Source of the DNA: Chromera velia
Taxonomy: Eukaryota > Sar > Chromeraceae
Reading direction: 5' to 3'
Length of the DNA stretch: 64,000 nucleotides
Assembly: GCA_018398765.1 (NCBI GenBank)
Contig: JAHBMJ010002020.1
Location: forward strand, 17,501 to 81,500
The notes under the pieces are model-generated. The model made no database searches. It had not been told where the DNA came from and saw only the letters and a list, made by a program, of their open reading frames with translations. The translations under genes were made by a program, and so were the position numbers. Shown piece by piece: positions 48,267 through 60,455 of the stretch. Position 1 is the first letter of the stretch. Each line of letters opens with the position of its first letter.

Positions 48267-50678
48267 TAAAGAAAACGAAAGACGGCGGCTAATCATAAAA
48301 CCAACGCGCATACAATGACCAGTTCTAGTCAGATTGACCACGAACTGGAACTATCAACTCAGGCTGCTTCTCATGATTTGATGTGTACAATGACACTTGT
48401 ATAACACTAGGTATAACAGTTTGCGATATTAGACTATATATTAAATATCGATGATAACTAAAGATGGAAAATCTAGATAGCAACTATATAGAGAGAACTG
48501 TTCTTGGTCGGATTTTAAAAATTAGTACTCGACTTGTGAGTGAAGTTTCACAATAACTTTGAACTTTCACTTTCTGATCGACTTTCAACTTTGAAGTTCA
48601 AAATTTTAAATTCTATAGTTCGATTCTGTTCGAATGCAATTCAATGCATAACTAATTTTTAAGACCTGAATTTATTTGAATAAATTTAATTCAAACGTCC
48701 TAGAATTCGTCTAAATTTATACTTCACTGGCACCGTGACTGTTTGAATTTTAGTAATAATATAACACATAAATTCATATAAATTCACCCAAATAATGGGC
48801 CAAATTCATTTTTAAATGTAGTTTTAAATTCCTAGTAGGTAAATTTACCGAGCTAGTTTCATGAAGTTTTCTTTAGGTATTTGCTAGGTATCTGAAAATA
48901 AAACTATGAGGATAAAAATTCTAGTAAAAATTTTAGTAAAGTGAATCACCCTAACGCAGCAGCTAACAAATTTTTTTTCGTTACGGTCTGCGGTAGATCA
49001 ACTCGGATCTAGGTAGATGAAAACCAGACCTAGACCTGGATTACTCACCTAGTTAGCACCTCTAAGCAACTCTAAGTCATGCAGCCACCTACACCTACCT
49101 CACTTGACATCGATCTAGCTTGATAAACTAAACCTATAATCACTTATAATCTATTTTCTACAAATATTTTTTCGAAAACTCAACGTTGCGTCGTTGTCTT
49201 ACTACAAAGAAAAAATATCGCCATGAAGTGCATTAAATATCTTCCTCTTTCTCGTTCCGACCTCTGCGTGACGCACGGTCGGCAGACCTCCTTGTAAGGC
49301 GTGATTGGCTCCCGATCCCCCTCTCCCTCTACCCCCTCTCGTCTGTCCGGCAGAGATTAAATTTTGCAGAATACCTCCGTGAGATGCTAAGGGCTGATTG
49401 GGAAGAGGGGGAATTCATCAAGGCGTCCATGAGCAAACATCGCCACAGAGGCAGCCGGCTTCCTCTCGCCCACCCACTCTTCCACGCATACCCCCCCCAT
49501 CCCATGCTCTCCTGATAGGGAGATCTCGGTGCTGTCGGGAAGAGTGTACTGCTTTCGAATTCGGCCGAGTTCTGGCAGTGTTTCATGGCTGCGCATATGA
49601 AGAGAAAAAGAAAAACGAACCTTGAGTCACAATACAAAAGGCGAGGGCCTCTACGGATTTTGTTCTTTTTATGGTTTCTCCTTCTGGGTGAAGGCAACAG
49701 ATCAGAAACATAACTTTCTTTGTCAGAGAAAAGGCAGCAGGAGTAGACAGGGGACACTCGACCCTTGGCGTTCACATGACAATTCAGGACATTCAACTCA
49801 ACCAGCAAGGCGGAGACAACCATTCGGAAAGAAAACTCAAGAAAAAGCCTTCTTGCTGCTCGTTATTGCTTTGTGTTCCTCTTTTCTGGTCTTTTTCTTT
49901 TTCTTGACGACCTTCCTCAAATTCTTATGCAACGAATTAACGTAAGCGTCTCCTTGATGTCTCTGCAACTTTTCTTTCTGACATTGATGTGAGTGCATAT
50001 CATGCAACCAAGAAGGGGAAAAAAGGAAGAGTTTCATATTCTTGGCGAATCATGCTCTGGCATCAGAAGCATGGTGAGATACATATTCAGAAACGACGTA
50101 CCCAAAAAATGTATGGGGTCCTGCAGCGGCCGGGCAAAGGAAGCATTACGGGATAAATCTGAGAGCGAGCTAGAAATCTTTCTCCTCAAGACTATCTTGC
50201 AAGCTCACCTGCAAGCAAATTTCATGTATGAGCAAGTTGACATAATTCCTCCCTTCTCCTCTGTCGCACGGGAAAACGATCGGCACGGGCGCCCTCAATT
50301 TTCCCCCTCTTTGTTCATGCGCACGGGGCCTTGCGGTCTAGCTTCTTTCCGCAGAAAAAAGAAGGAAACCTGTTCCTGAATGAAAGAAAACAGGTCGGCA
50401 GAGAGACAAGGGTGGCAGGAAGTGTAGATGCAGGGGTGTGCAGGAAGGTGAAAAGCTGGATTCAGAGAAAAAAGAACAGTCAGAGAAGAGACGTGTGCCT
50501 GTCTGTATACAAGGGGTGACATTTTTAGACTACAGCGGGATCTAGGATAAATCTCTCATCATCTTTAGTTTCGTGGGTCATTTCGTTTATTTTCCTTTCA
50601 GGAGAAAATTGTTTGGAACGTAGCATTTAATTCTCTGAAAACTTTTGAAAGCAAGTATCGCCGATCGGAAAAAAAAAT
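48267..50678. other. Intergenic: AT-rich island, then mixed DNA without a clear gene
   Basis: About 48270-49240 is AT-rich with many GAATTT, AATTCA and CTAG words and no coding signal. At 49353 an acceptor-like CTGTCCGGCAG precedes a plus-strand open stretch to about 49517 (starts RLNFAEYLREM), possibly a gene fragment or a stray exon; not called. The remainder shows no gene. Confidence 0.5.
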
Positions 50679-53600
50679 AAGGAATAAGGGTGCAGGATCA
50701 AAAGATCAAAAGACAGAGACAATACAGAGAATGCGTGGGTGAAGAGTCAATTAGTTTGTTCTGAAAGAAAAAAAGAAAGGACCATGAATGTAAAAGAAAG
50801 ATCTGCTTCATCCATCCTCACTTACCCTCTTCCTCAAGGAAGCACAGCTGTACCTGCGTTCTTTTGGAGTCACTGAAGCGTTTGTGCCTGCATACACGTG
50901 AAGAGGAAAGGAGGTTATGACGGGCAGCACTTTGTATGCTTCTTCTTCTTCTTTTTCTTGAGGGGCGGCATCACTGGTTGACTGATATGGTCAGCTAATC
51001 AAAGAGACAGAAATGTGGAGCTGAAGCGAGTGAGACAAAAACAAAAAAGAGAGCCAAACAGAATAAAAAGAAAGAAACAGAAAGACTGATGTAAGAAGAA
51101 GATCAAGCAAGGGCGCCTGCAGGACGCATGCGAAGTTCGAGACCGGAGCAAGCGTCCCACGACCCGACCGACCTGCAACGGTCAAACGCTGCCTTCAATT
51201 GCACAGTAAACCCCCCGCTTAGCAAACCAGCTGCAGCAAGGCCCGAATCGTGACGGTTGGTGCCACTCAATAAACTCCGAAAGTCTACTGCACACAGACG
51301 CATTGCAATTATGGAGCGGCAGGCCCCCACACGCCAAGCTCGGCTCGCAAGGCACCCCCCGTCTGCATCCCCCCCTCCCCTTGTTAACATGAAGGAAGAA
51401 CGGCATCCTCAAAGATTCTTTGCCTGGCAACAAATCCAGACGAGACACCCTCTATACGTTAGTTGTGCAGACCTCTCCGTTAGTTATATTCAGGGATAAG
51501 AGCCAGCCTGCCATGAAGAGACTGAGACCCTGCAAGGCAGGAGTCTCTCTCAACGTTCGACACCTCAGGGGACCGCGAGAACGCCCAGTCGACGGAGAAG
51601 CTTGCGCCCCTCCGCCCGATGGCCTGCGCCTGTCGCCAGCGGTTGCTATTTCTGGCACATCTGTTGACTTTACGAGGATTCATGGTCATCCAACCACAAA
51701 CGCCCCTCTCAGTGGGAGGCTCTTTGTCCCGCTATCTATCTACACAGTCTACATAGACGGATATAGCTAGCTGCTTTGCCGGACGAGAGAGATGACTAGG
51801 AAAAGCAAGACCAAATTGACCAGAGAAAAATAAAAGGCGGGATCCGTACTAACTGACTCAGAGGTACAAGAAGCCCACACACATATACACCCATACTTCT
51901 ACTCACCCATGCATATACCAAGAGGAAGAGTATCCCGTATTAGCTCCTCTCTAAATCCGCAGTCTCCACAGGGAACTCAAAAGACCGTGAGGATCAGTCT
52001 CTGAGTGAACACGCCCGTGCAAAGCAGCATACAGCCTGAACCATACTTTTGTCGGCACCTCCAGAGGCTGTGTCATGCTCTGTGCGGCTGCAGAGATGCG
52101 CACGAAGACGGAAAGGAGGAACTCGGATATTTATGCATCACTCGACACGTGGGGCCACTCTCTCACTTCGAACTGACCCTAAAATATGCAAAGGACTTTC
52201 TGACGCCAGCTTCTGGGAGAGGCCACCAAGACAACCTAGCTGTCGCAAAGTGGTAGGGAGGAAGCATCCCGGTCGGAGAAGATTACAAGGAATAAGGGCG
52301 CGGGATCAAAAGATCAAAAGACGGGATAACACAGAGAATGCGTGGGTGAAGAGTCAATAAGTTTGTTCTGAAAGAAAAAAAGAAAGGACCATGAATGTAA
52401 AAGAAAGATCTGCTCCATCCATCCTCACTCACCCTCTTCCTCAAGGAAGCACAGCTGTACTTGCGTTCCTTTGGAGTCACTGAAGCGTTTGTGCCTGCAT
52501 ACACGTGAATAGAAAAGGAGGTTGTGACAGGCAGCATTTCGTATGCTTCTTCTTCTTCTTCTTCTTGAGGGGCGGCATCACTGGTTGACTGATATGGCCA
52601 GCTAATTGAAGAGACAGAAATGTGGAGCTGAAGCGAGTGAGACAAAAACAAAAAAGAGAGCCAAACAGAATAAAAAGAAAGAAACAGAAAGACTGATGTG
52701 AGAAGAAGATCAAGCAAGGGCGCCTGCAGGACGCATGCGAAGTTCGAGACCAGAGCAAGCGTCCCACGACCCGACCGACCTGCAACGGTCAAACGCTGCC
52801 TTCAATTGCACAGTGAACCCCCCGCTTAGCAAACCAGCTGCAGCAAGGCCCGAATCGTGATGGTTGGTGCCACTCAATAAACTCCGAAAGTCTACTGCAC
52901 ACAGACGTATTGCAATTATGGAGCGGCAGGCCCCCACACGCCAAGCTCGGCTCGCAAGGCACCCCCCGTCTGCATCCCCCCCTCCCCTTGTTAACATGAA
53001 GGAAGAACGGCATCCTTAAAGATTCCTTGCCTGGCAACAAATCCAGACGAGACACCCTCTGTACGTTAGTTGTACAGACCTCTCCGTTAGTCATATTCAG
53101 GAACGAGAGCCAGCCTGCCATGAAGAGACTGAGACCCTGCAAGGCAGGAGTCTCTCTCAATGTTCGACACCTCAGGGGACCGCGAGAATGCCCAGTCGAC
53201 GGAGAAGCTTGCGCCCCTCCGCCCGACGGCCCACGCCTGTCGCCAGTGGTTGCTATTTCTGGCATATCTGTTGACTTTACGAGGATTCATGGTCATCCAA
53301 CCACAAACGCCCCTCTCGGTGGGAGGCTCTTCGTCCCGCTGTCTATCTACACAGTCTGCATAGACGGATAGCTAGCTGCTTTGCCGGACGAGAGAGATGA
53401 CTAGGAAAAGCAAGACCAAATTAACCGGAGAAAAATAAAAGGCGGGATCCGTACCAACTGACTCAGAGGTACAAGAAGCCCGCGCACATATACACCCATA
53501 CCTCTATTCACCCACACATACACCGAGAGGAAGAGTATCCCGTATTAGCTCCTCTCTAAATTCACAGTCTCCACAGGGAACTCAAAAGACCGTGAGGATC

Positions 53601-53862
53601 AGTCTCTGAGTGAACACGCCCGTGTAGAGCAGCATGTAGCCTGAACCATACTTTCGTCAGCACCTCCAGAGGCTGTGTCATGCTCTGTGTGGCTGCAGAG
53701 ATGCGTACGAAGACGGAAAGGAGGAACTCGGATATTTATGCATCATTCGACACGTGGGGCCACTATCTCACTTCGAACTGACCCCGAAGTTTGAAACAGG
53801 ACTTTCTGACTCGAACTTCCCGGAGAGGCCGCCCCAAGAGAATCTAGCTATTGTAAAGTGGT
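50679..53862. repeat. 1.58-kb tandem segmental duplication (two copies)
   Basis: Copy 1 at 50679-52254 and copy 2 at 52287-53862 are in the same orientation, offset by 1607-1608 bp over their length and separated by about 32 bp. They differ by scattered substitutions and short indels, by eye some five per cent. Shared landmarks include AAGGAATAAGGG at the start, GGATTCATGGTCATCC, and GCAAAGTGGT/GTAAAGTGGT at the end. No supported gene in either copy; the short minus-strand frames present in both are uninterrupted by chance of recent duplication. Confidence 0.9.
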
Positions 53863-54893
53863 CGGCGAGTTTCTCCAGAGAAAGAGCAAACGCGCAAGGC
53901 GAAGGCACACGGAGAGACCGAAAGCCAAGTATTCAAACCGCCAATCGAAGTCGGAGGGAGACAACCAGATACCGGAGGTACACGTGACACAAAGAATAAC
54001 ACCCTCAAGAATTAGCCACGAGGTGACAAACCGGGAAAGGAGGTGAGATGGGCGAAGACACTGGGTGGCTGTAGAAATTTGCCGGAAACCTTTGTGCAGA
54101 ATATATACAAATGATGGAGGCTCCATCTATTAATACGGACCCTGCAGTCTTCTCAGATCTCCTCCAACATCTCTCATCGAATTTAATGATCTTCCCTCCT
54201 TCAACTGATCGATCTCATTGAGCTAACTCTGACTGCGCCTCACGCTGGAGCAGTGCAACCCTCACCAGCACCCTTAGGAGAGCAAAGAGGCCCACTTTTC
54301 TTGGCCTCAGTCTTATCAGTCTTCCCCTGCGAGTCACATGCATGCGCAGCACATGCACCCGCGCGCCGCCGCGCCATTGTGCAGCTTGCTTTTCAACAAA
54401 AGTATAGCACAAGATTCAACGGGGCGCTTGGCAGGGCCGGACAGATGCATAGTCCCGAATTTTATTAATATTATATATAAAAGCATTATCATTTCGCGCG
54501 GACGGCGCGCGGTGGCGCTGCGGCGCCCCGGCCGCGGCCGCGATGCATGATCGAAAATGCATGAATGACTGACCTACATAGCACTGAACTACCATGGAGC
54601 ATCCATGCATGCGCAAGAAAGGCAACTCATGCATAAGATTGAGATTTACGGCTGCACGTGGGAAGGAGGCGCAGATAGGCATCTCGTAGAATCGCTCAAG
54701 AGATCGTGATACTCGTTGAGAGGCCAGGTCTTACCAGAGGACAGAACTGGCTGAGTCTTCAGTCTGAAGAAGAAGAACGGAGGGACACACAAAAAGCCTC
54801 AACGACACAAACAGCGTGACCAATCTGAGGACTCAGCGAACTGAAGAGTAGTCCATCCTTCACGGCAGATCGAATCATTCAGCAGCTACAACG
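53863..54893. other. Upstream region of the Cys-rich gene, with CG-rich patch
   Basis: No gene supported. A CG-dense patch lies at about 54495-54545, directly after an AT stretch (54460-54490), and TGCATGCA-like words surround it. The last 150 bp should include the promoter and 5' untranslated region of the gene starting at 54894. Confidence 0.5.
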
Positions 54894-55546
54894 ATGGGAG
54901 GCCTTTGTTGCGCCCCGACGGAGAAGGATGCGACTGCGATTGCCGTCTACGGGATGAACTGCTGCTCCACCAAGGCCAAGATGGCGTGCGACGAGGCCCG
55001 CACGAATAAAGGCTGGGGAAAGGATACTGAGGTCAGAGCGGGTCAGAGCTTAAGGAGATAGGGCGAGAAGGAAGACATGATGCATCAGGGAAACGGATTG
55101 ACTTGTGCTGCAGTTGTGTATGAGAGCGTTGCAGGGATATCAGCTCAAAGCTAGGCTCAAAGAGGCAACCCAGCATGATCGAGCAGCTGCTTAATTGTTT
55201 CTTTCTGGTTCTTGCAATCTGTGTGCAGGTCAGGGCTGTGTTCGAGAAGACATGGATGAAGGAGGCCTGTGGGATCATTGACAAAGAATGTCAAAAGGAG
55301 TGTAAATGCCTAGGAGGGGGGACCCCTCATCAAAAGCACTGCCAAACAACACTCGAGCAGGACGGATGGTCGGACCGAGCGAACGGATTCCTCGAGCCGA
55401 AGGGCTTCCGTGTGAGGCCCAAGACCTACACGACCTACAACCAGTACGGAGCCCCCACGTACCACTTCCAGCTGATCATATACAGCGTCCATGAGCCTCT
55501 TCTCGAGGAGAGAGAGGGAGCGGCGGTGATTCCCAGCCCGAACTAA
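54894..55546 (+). CDS. Small Cys-rich protein with N-myristoylation-type start, 151 aa, 2 exons
   Basis: Exons 54894-55031 and 55229-55546, joined in phase 0 across a 197-nt intron (donor GTCAGA, acceptor TGTGTGCAG). The protein starts MGGLCCAPTEK: Gly2 with a small residue pattern fits N-myristoylation and Cys5-Cys6 could be palmitoylated, so peripheral membrane anchoring is likely. Further cysteines follow in NCCSTKAKMAC and in the second exon as ACGIID, ECQKECKC and KHC, within the first 80 residues. The C-terminal half, from about residue 85, is Tyr/Pro-rich (YTTYNQYGAP) with a predicted strand FQLIIYSVH, and looks folded. No family recognised; metal binding or disulphides are both possible. 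The intron could be retained only with a frame change, so splicing is the simpler reading. Confidence 0.7.
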
Positions 55547-57506
55547 AACTTACCGATAGATCGGCATGCAGATTCGGTACGTGACTTCGAACTTCGGATC
55601 CACGGCCTGAAGGAAATTCAAGTTTCGACTTGTGCTCGCGCGCATGCCACGCGGATTCCTCTCTGCATGGATCTGCGGGCCAGTGCAGCACCTTCCCTCC
55701 CTGTCATTCAGTGTCACACTGCATGGGCCCTTACCGAGGCGATTGTGCTCAGGCTGGCTAAGCTGACGTCGTGTATCGCCCGGACTTGTTTCAATTTGTT
55801 CATATTCGGGACGCTGGCGAGCCCATCTTCAGAACCGGTCTGATACAAGAAAGAAAAAAAAGAGAGGAAACAAAAAAAAAGAGGCGAGAGAAAAAGAGGG
55901 GCAAGAGATAGAGAGAGGAAAGAGCTGGAGTTCAGAAAGGAGGAGAGGAGAGAGAGCTAACACAACGTTCTAACTCTGAATCAGATGTACTGTGGCTGTA
56001 CGTACACTTGTGCAATTAATGCATGTTTCCATAGCGTGCTAGCTAGCATATGTATGTAGATGCTGGCACAACGTTTTAACTTTGAGTCTTTGATGTACCG
56101 TGGTTACACGTAGTATTATTTGTTAACTGTCAGTAAAAACTAGGAGGGCTTCGATCCACAGGCGGGAAAACTAAACTAATTAAAGGAAATGGCCTCGGAC
56201 GTAAAATAATACTAAAATTTAATTATATATTTCAATGCCGAGAAAGGGGGGGAGAACTTCCGGCTAGCTCGGAGAGTCGGAGTCCAAAGAAAGTTATCAC
56301 TCTGAGTGAGAGCTAGAGGCTGTAAGACTGCTGATTGCCTTTGAGGGGTTGCACAGTGAGAGTCGTTTGTGGACTTAATTAGTTATGAAAAAATTTTAAA
56401 CATCTATTTAAAAAACGTACTAGACTGCATGTGCAGAACCGCGTAGGTATTCAAATGAACATTAAATTCTAGATTAAATCCTAGATTAAATCTTTATATT
56501 TGAATTAATTAACACAGCTAGAATAATACTGCAAAAAAAATGTATGACTATGTATAAAAAATATTATAGAGAATAATACTGCGTGGTTGGCCAGAGCCTA
56601 AGTGGTGGCTCACCAGTTTTAACCGCCTCAATTCAATTCGATCAATTCACTTGCATATTTTTATTTTTTATAATGATAACACCATATTTCTTTTTCTTCT
56701 TCTTTTAATTACTTTTAATTAATAGACCACCTATAAAACAATACATTAAAAGATTTAGCTATCCATTAATTATGCTAAAATTTCATTTTTTTCGGTTCAG
56801 AACATTCCACATATATATTATAATTTCTTTTTAAGTCTATGTTTTTTTTTTTTTTCAAAAAAGTTTCAAACTCCTTCAAAAATATTTGAAAATAGAGAGA
56901 AAATCAGGATTATTCAGAATGATTCATTGATTGCGTTAGACTGCGTGTCTAGTTGCGTGTATATTAATTGTATGCGACAAGACTGCTGAAAACAGTGTTT
57001 CAGAAGACCAATGCTATGCACGACGACAGCATAAAAGCACTGGCATACACATTTCTTTGCTTCTCCCCTTGCATACTAGACATACACACTGGGTGCAAAG
57101 TTGCCAATGCATTGTGTGACTGCAAAGCCTTCAAATTTTATGGAGCCCAAGATTCCACTGCAAACCAATATTCCGGCATAGACCACAAGTGATCTACGTA
57201 CCATGTGACCCTCACGTGTAACTGTCCGACCATCATTCCGTGTCGCACTCCCGGAGAGTCTCCCCCCCACACCTAACTCGCATCTGTCTTTCAAACACAT
57301 CCACACCGGGACCCCATCCCTCAGTTACACCCCCACCACGCAAAACGAAGTGAGAATATTAGAAAAACAGCGAAACAAGGAGGAGCACACGCTGACACAA
57401 GAACGAAGAAATAGAAAGATTCTTTTCCCCATTCCGTACGCGACGGTCACAGCTGATTGTATAAGACAGAGCCAGTAGCGAGGGCATCAGCAGCACGGCA
57501 ATTCAA
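55547..57506. other. Intergenic: AT-rich island with local duplication
   Basis: About 56100-56960 is AT-rich with no coding signal. A degenerate direct repeat (CACAACGTTyTAACTyTGA...GATGTACyGTGG) occurs at about 55961-56010 and 56066-56112. A GA-rich tract lies at 55845-55960. No gene supported. Confidence 0.6.
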
Positions 57507-59696
57507 TCACGCGTCTCCACGATGCTGCTTCACCAGCTTCCTCCTTGCCTCCTTCTTGGCCTTGCAGAGCTCCTTGTGAGTCTTCCAGTCAACCTTCTGG
57601 CACTCAACCGAGCAGTACTCTCTGTTCTTGCACTGGCCGCACCTGCATACACAGACGCACAGACAGAGGCAGAGAAAAGAAAAGCTTCGTGTCATTTATG
57701 ATCCACCCAAACGACCTGAACGAGAAGGGAAGCGAAGAGACCAGTAATTGAGCAAATTTCAATCTCTCATTCCGAAGCTGTTTCTCACTTTCCGCCTCGA
57801 TCCCTGAAGATACCTGAAGAGACAGGAAACGGAAATGCACTGCCAGATGAAGAGGAGAGCTCTGGTAGAGGGATCACGACAAGAGAGAACGACAGAAAGA
57901 AATGAAGACAAAAGTCGACCACCACTTGCGTAAAGGTTAAAACTTTGCAAGGATCATACGATTTAGAACTCAGGTCGGAGCTTCAGCTCACTTCTTCAAT
58001 TCCGTCCCTTCCTTCCCGCAGACATCACACTTCCGAGTCCGAACCGCTCCCATCCATGTAAAGGCCTTGTCTCTGCGTGCTTCGCTCTCACTAGCGCTCT
58101 CTTTCTCAGAGGAAAAGACGACCCCGTACTGAAAGATGGTGTCAGGAGTGATGGATCGCCCGGGAAAGTGGACTTTCATGATCTGCATCATCAGATTGGT
58201 CGCTCGGGACACCTGCTTCTCCCTCTGCCTGCACGCAGGCACAAATTTGTGGTACCAAATAGACGCAGCGCAAAACATAATTCAGTCCAGAACCCGCAGT
58301 GCCTTCAGTTCTCAACAAAAAGTGCGGCTGCAAGAATCAATGGCGCTTCTGCATTCTGCCAGAGTCCATTGACAATTATAGAATGTGACTCGATTATGTG
58401 AGGACCACTCGGAGGAGAACGATACACTGGCTCAGGAATTCAGCTGCCAAATCTTCCACGCACTGTCTCGGCCTGACTGTTTGCTTGATTGGAAGTACTA
58501 AGTCTTGTCAATGTTTGCTTAATACCTCAGGCTGCCTGATTGAATCATTGATCCGTTATTTAAGTCAGCGAGTGAGCGAGTGAGCCAGCAAGCAAGCAAA
58601 AAAGATTGTCTTTGACTGACATGTGACTCCCAATAATTCTCCCGCGGGGGCCGTTCTCGAGCACGAGGCAGTTGTCCGATGTGTACAGGCACGCGAAGGC
58701 GTAGTTCAGATGCACCAAGTCCTCGAACTTCGGTGGAGAGGTCTGCTCGAGTCTCTTAGCAAACTCCCACCAGTACTTCTCTGCTTTCTTCCACCACCTG
58801 GCTGCCTCGCACTGCGACTTCCCGCAATCGCTGTTGGCGCCCACCAACTCCTCCATCCGGCTCGTGGTGTTTTTGCTGTCTTTTTTCATGAGTTCTCTCA
58901 CTCGGGTTTTCATCTTTTCGGTGTTGGCGTCCATGAGTTCTTTCATTCTGTTTTTCGCATTCAGTCCCGCGTTGTAGCAGAACATGGAGTCCACACCACA
59001 GGTGCGGGACAACACTTGGAAGTACAAATCAGCAGCAGGACGGTCCCGCAAGTCGTTGGGGGGGTCGTCGAAAATGATGCAGGCGTCGAATGCTCTGTTG
59101 AAGAGATGCGCGATCACAGCGTTCGTGTGCTGATGCAGAGCCGTCAAGCGGGCAGAAAGGGAAGCCACAAATGAGTCCTCTTTCTGCGAGTCTCCAGCAA
59201 ACGAGGCAAAGGTGGATATCGGGTGCTGCAGAGCCTCAAGCACAAAGGCTGCAACACGCTTCTCCATCTTTACGATGGCAAAGTTGGCAACTTTCTGCGT
59301 CCTTCCTGTGTTTCTCCGAATTCCCTTGGTGGCGGCTCCAAATAATATCAGAGCTGCAGGAAGGTCGCGAGGTTCAATGGCAATGTCAATGGCTTTGGAG
59401 AGGAGCAGCACTTTTGCATCTGTTCCCATCAGGTCCTCGGTCTTTGTGAATTTGAACTCAGGCTTCGAAGGCACCTTCCAAATCTCAAGGCAAACCACGG
59501 ACTCCACCCCTCCTTTTCCAAAGACGTGAGGTATAATGTGGAGCACGACCTCTGTACCAGTTTCGATACCGGGGACACCATCGTATGTTGTGATGGCAAG
59601 ACCCTGCCCCCAGTCGGAGGGAAAATCGATAGCCGGCGTGAGAGCCGTCCATGTAGAGCGAGTTGGGTCGTCTTTGGGGAACCAGTACAGATTCAT
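57507..59696 (-). CDS. MYND-type zinc-finger protein, 3 exons, about 482 aa
   Basis: Exons 5' to 3': 59696-58621, 58228-57992, 57642-57507; phases 2 and 2 close. The C-terminal MYND finger is complete and split by the last intron: CDVCGKEG...CGQCKNREYCSVECQKVDW...HKELC gives the C-x2-C, C-x2-C, YC-x3-C, H-x3-C ligand set. MYND fingers bind short proline-containing peptides in partner proteins. The N-terminal about 350 residues have no recognised domain and look helical, with a Lys/Glu-rich segment (NRMKELMDAN, KMKTRVRELM) and WWKKAEKYWWEFAKRL, perhaps a helical-repeat fold. The frame is open upstream of the ATG at 59696 to about 59768, where an acceptor-like CATTCCGACAG occurs, so an additional 5' exon is likely. 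Function unknown. Confidence 0.78.
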
Positions 59697-59783
59697 TTTG
59701 ATTTCAAGTTTTCTTTCCTTGGTCGAAAAGGTGCTTGGCACTTCTGCTGCCACAAGTGTAGACAGCTGTCGGAATGAAGACAA

Positions 59784-60455
59784 AGAAAGACAACAACCAG
59801 AGAGTCAATGGCAGAGAGACACGGAGTACGCCCGCGTAACCCGTCGCTCTTGGGCGTCTGAAGTACTTTGCCGCTCTTTGCTTTTCTTGCTTAATTGTTC
59901 AGCTTCCAATGTCGAAGAGCATGCATTGATCCACTTCGACTCAGCAGCTAGTTGAGAAGATGGAAGGATGAACCGAGCGTGACGATCGTCAAAGTGCAGG
60001 TGTCGGATCGATCGACCGTGCATGATTGCATGAAGATTGCAAAGGCAACTGCAGCATGCGGTCATATGCGGTCCATTTGGCGGCCGGGCCTCGAGTCCCT
60101 CGACCGCGCGCGCGCGGCCTCGCGCGCGGCCTGCATGCACGCATGCTTGCAAATTAAATTTTGTGTCATGCCACGCCCGCGCGCGTCTACACTCTCTCAG
60201 GATCTGTCAGGCATATATGTCAGGCATGCCTGCATGATTCTTCACACTCCATTCCCGGGGATGGTTTCAATTTTTTTGCCTTCAATTGCACGCTGCCATC
60301 TGCTTTCAGTGATTTCAGCCTTTCTGATATTTGCAGGAGCTTGTGCGGCCTGGCCCATGCAAAAAGCCCAGTGAAGCTGAAATCACTGAAAGACAAGCAT
60401 GGATTAATCAGAGTTCATCAGACAGATTGTGTCAGGTCTCAAATCATCCGGGAGG
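59784..60455. other. Divergent region between MYND and flavoenzyme genes
   Basis: No gene called. It contains a CGCGCG-rich patch at about 60093-60133, TGCATGC-type words and a perfect 17-bp inverted repeat at 60303-60392. It probably holds the promoters of both flanking genes and perhaps the first exon of the MYND gene. Confidence 0.45.
60303..60392. repeat. Perfect 17-bp inverted repeat upstream of the flavoenzyme gene
   Basis: CTTTCAGTGATTTCAGC at 60303-60319 is the exact reverse complement of 60376-60392, with a 56-nt spacer. It could form a hairpin in DNA or in the 5' untranslated region of the flavoenzyme transcript. Confidence 0.8.

Noticed and set aside
49353-49517. Possible exon starting RLNFAEYLREM
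   Set aside because: It follows an acceptor-like site and looks protein-like, but no partner exon was found upstream or downstream.
50679-53862. Pair of long terminal repeats of a retroelement
   Set aside because: The two copies are separated by only about 32 bp, with no internal coding region, primer-binding site or polypurine tract. A tandem duplication is simpler.
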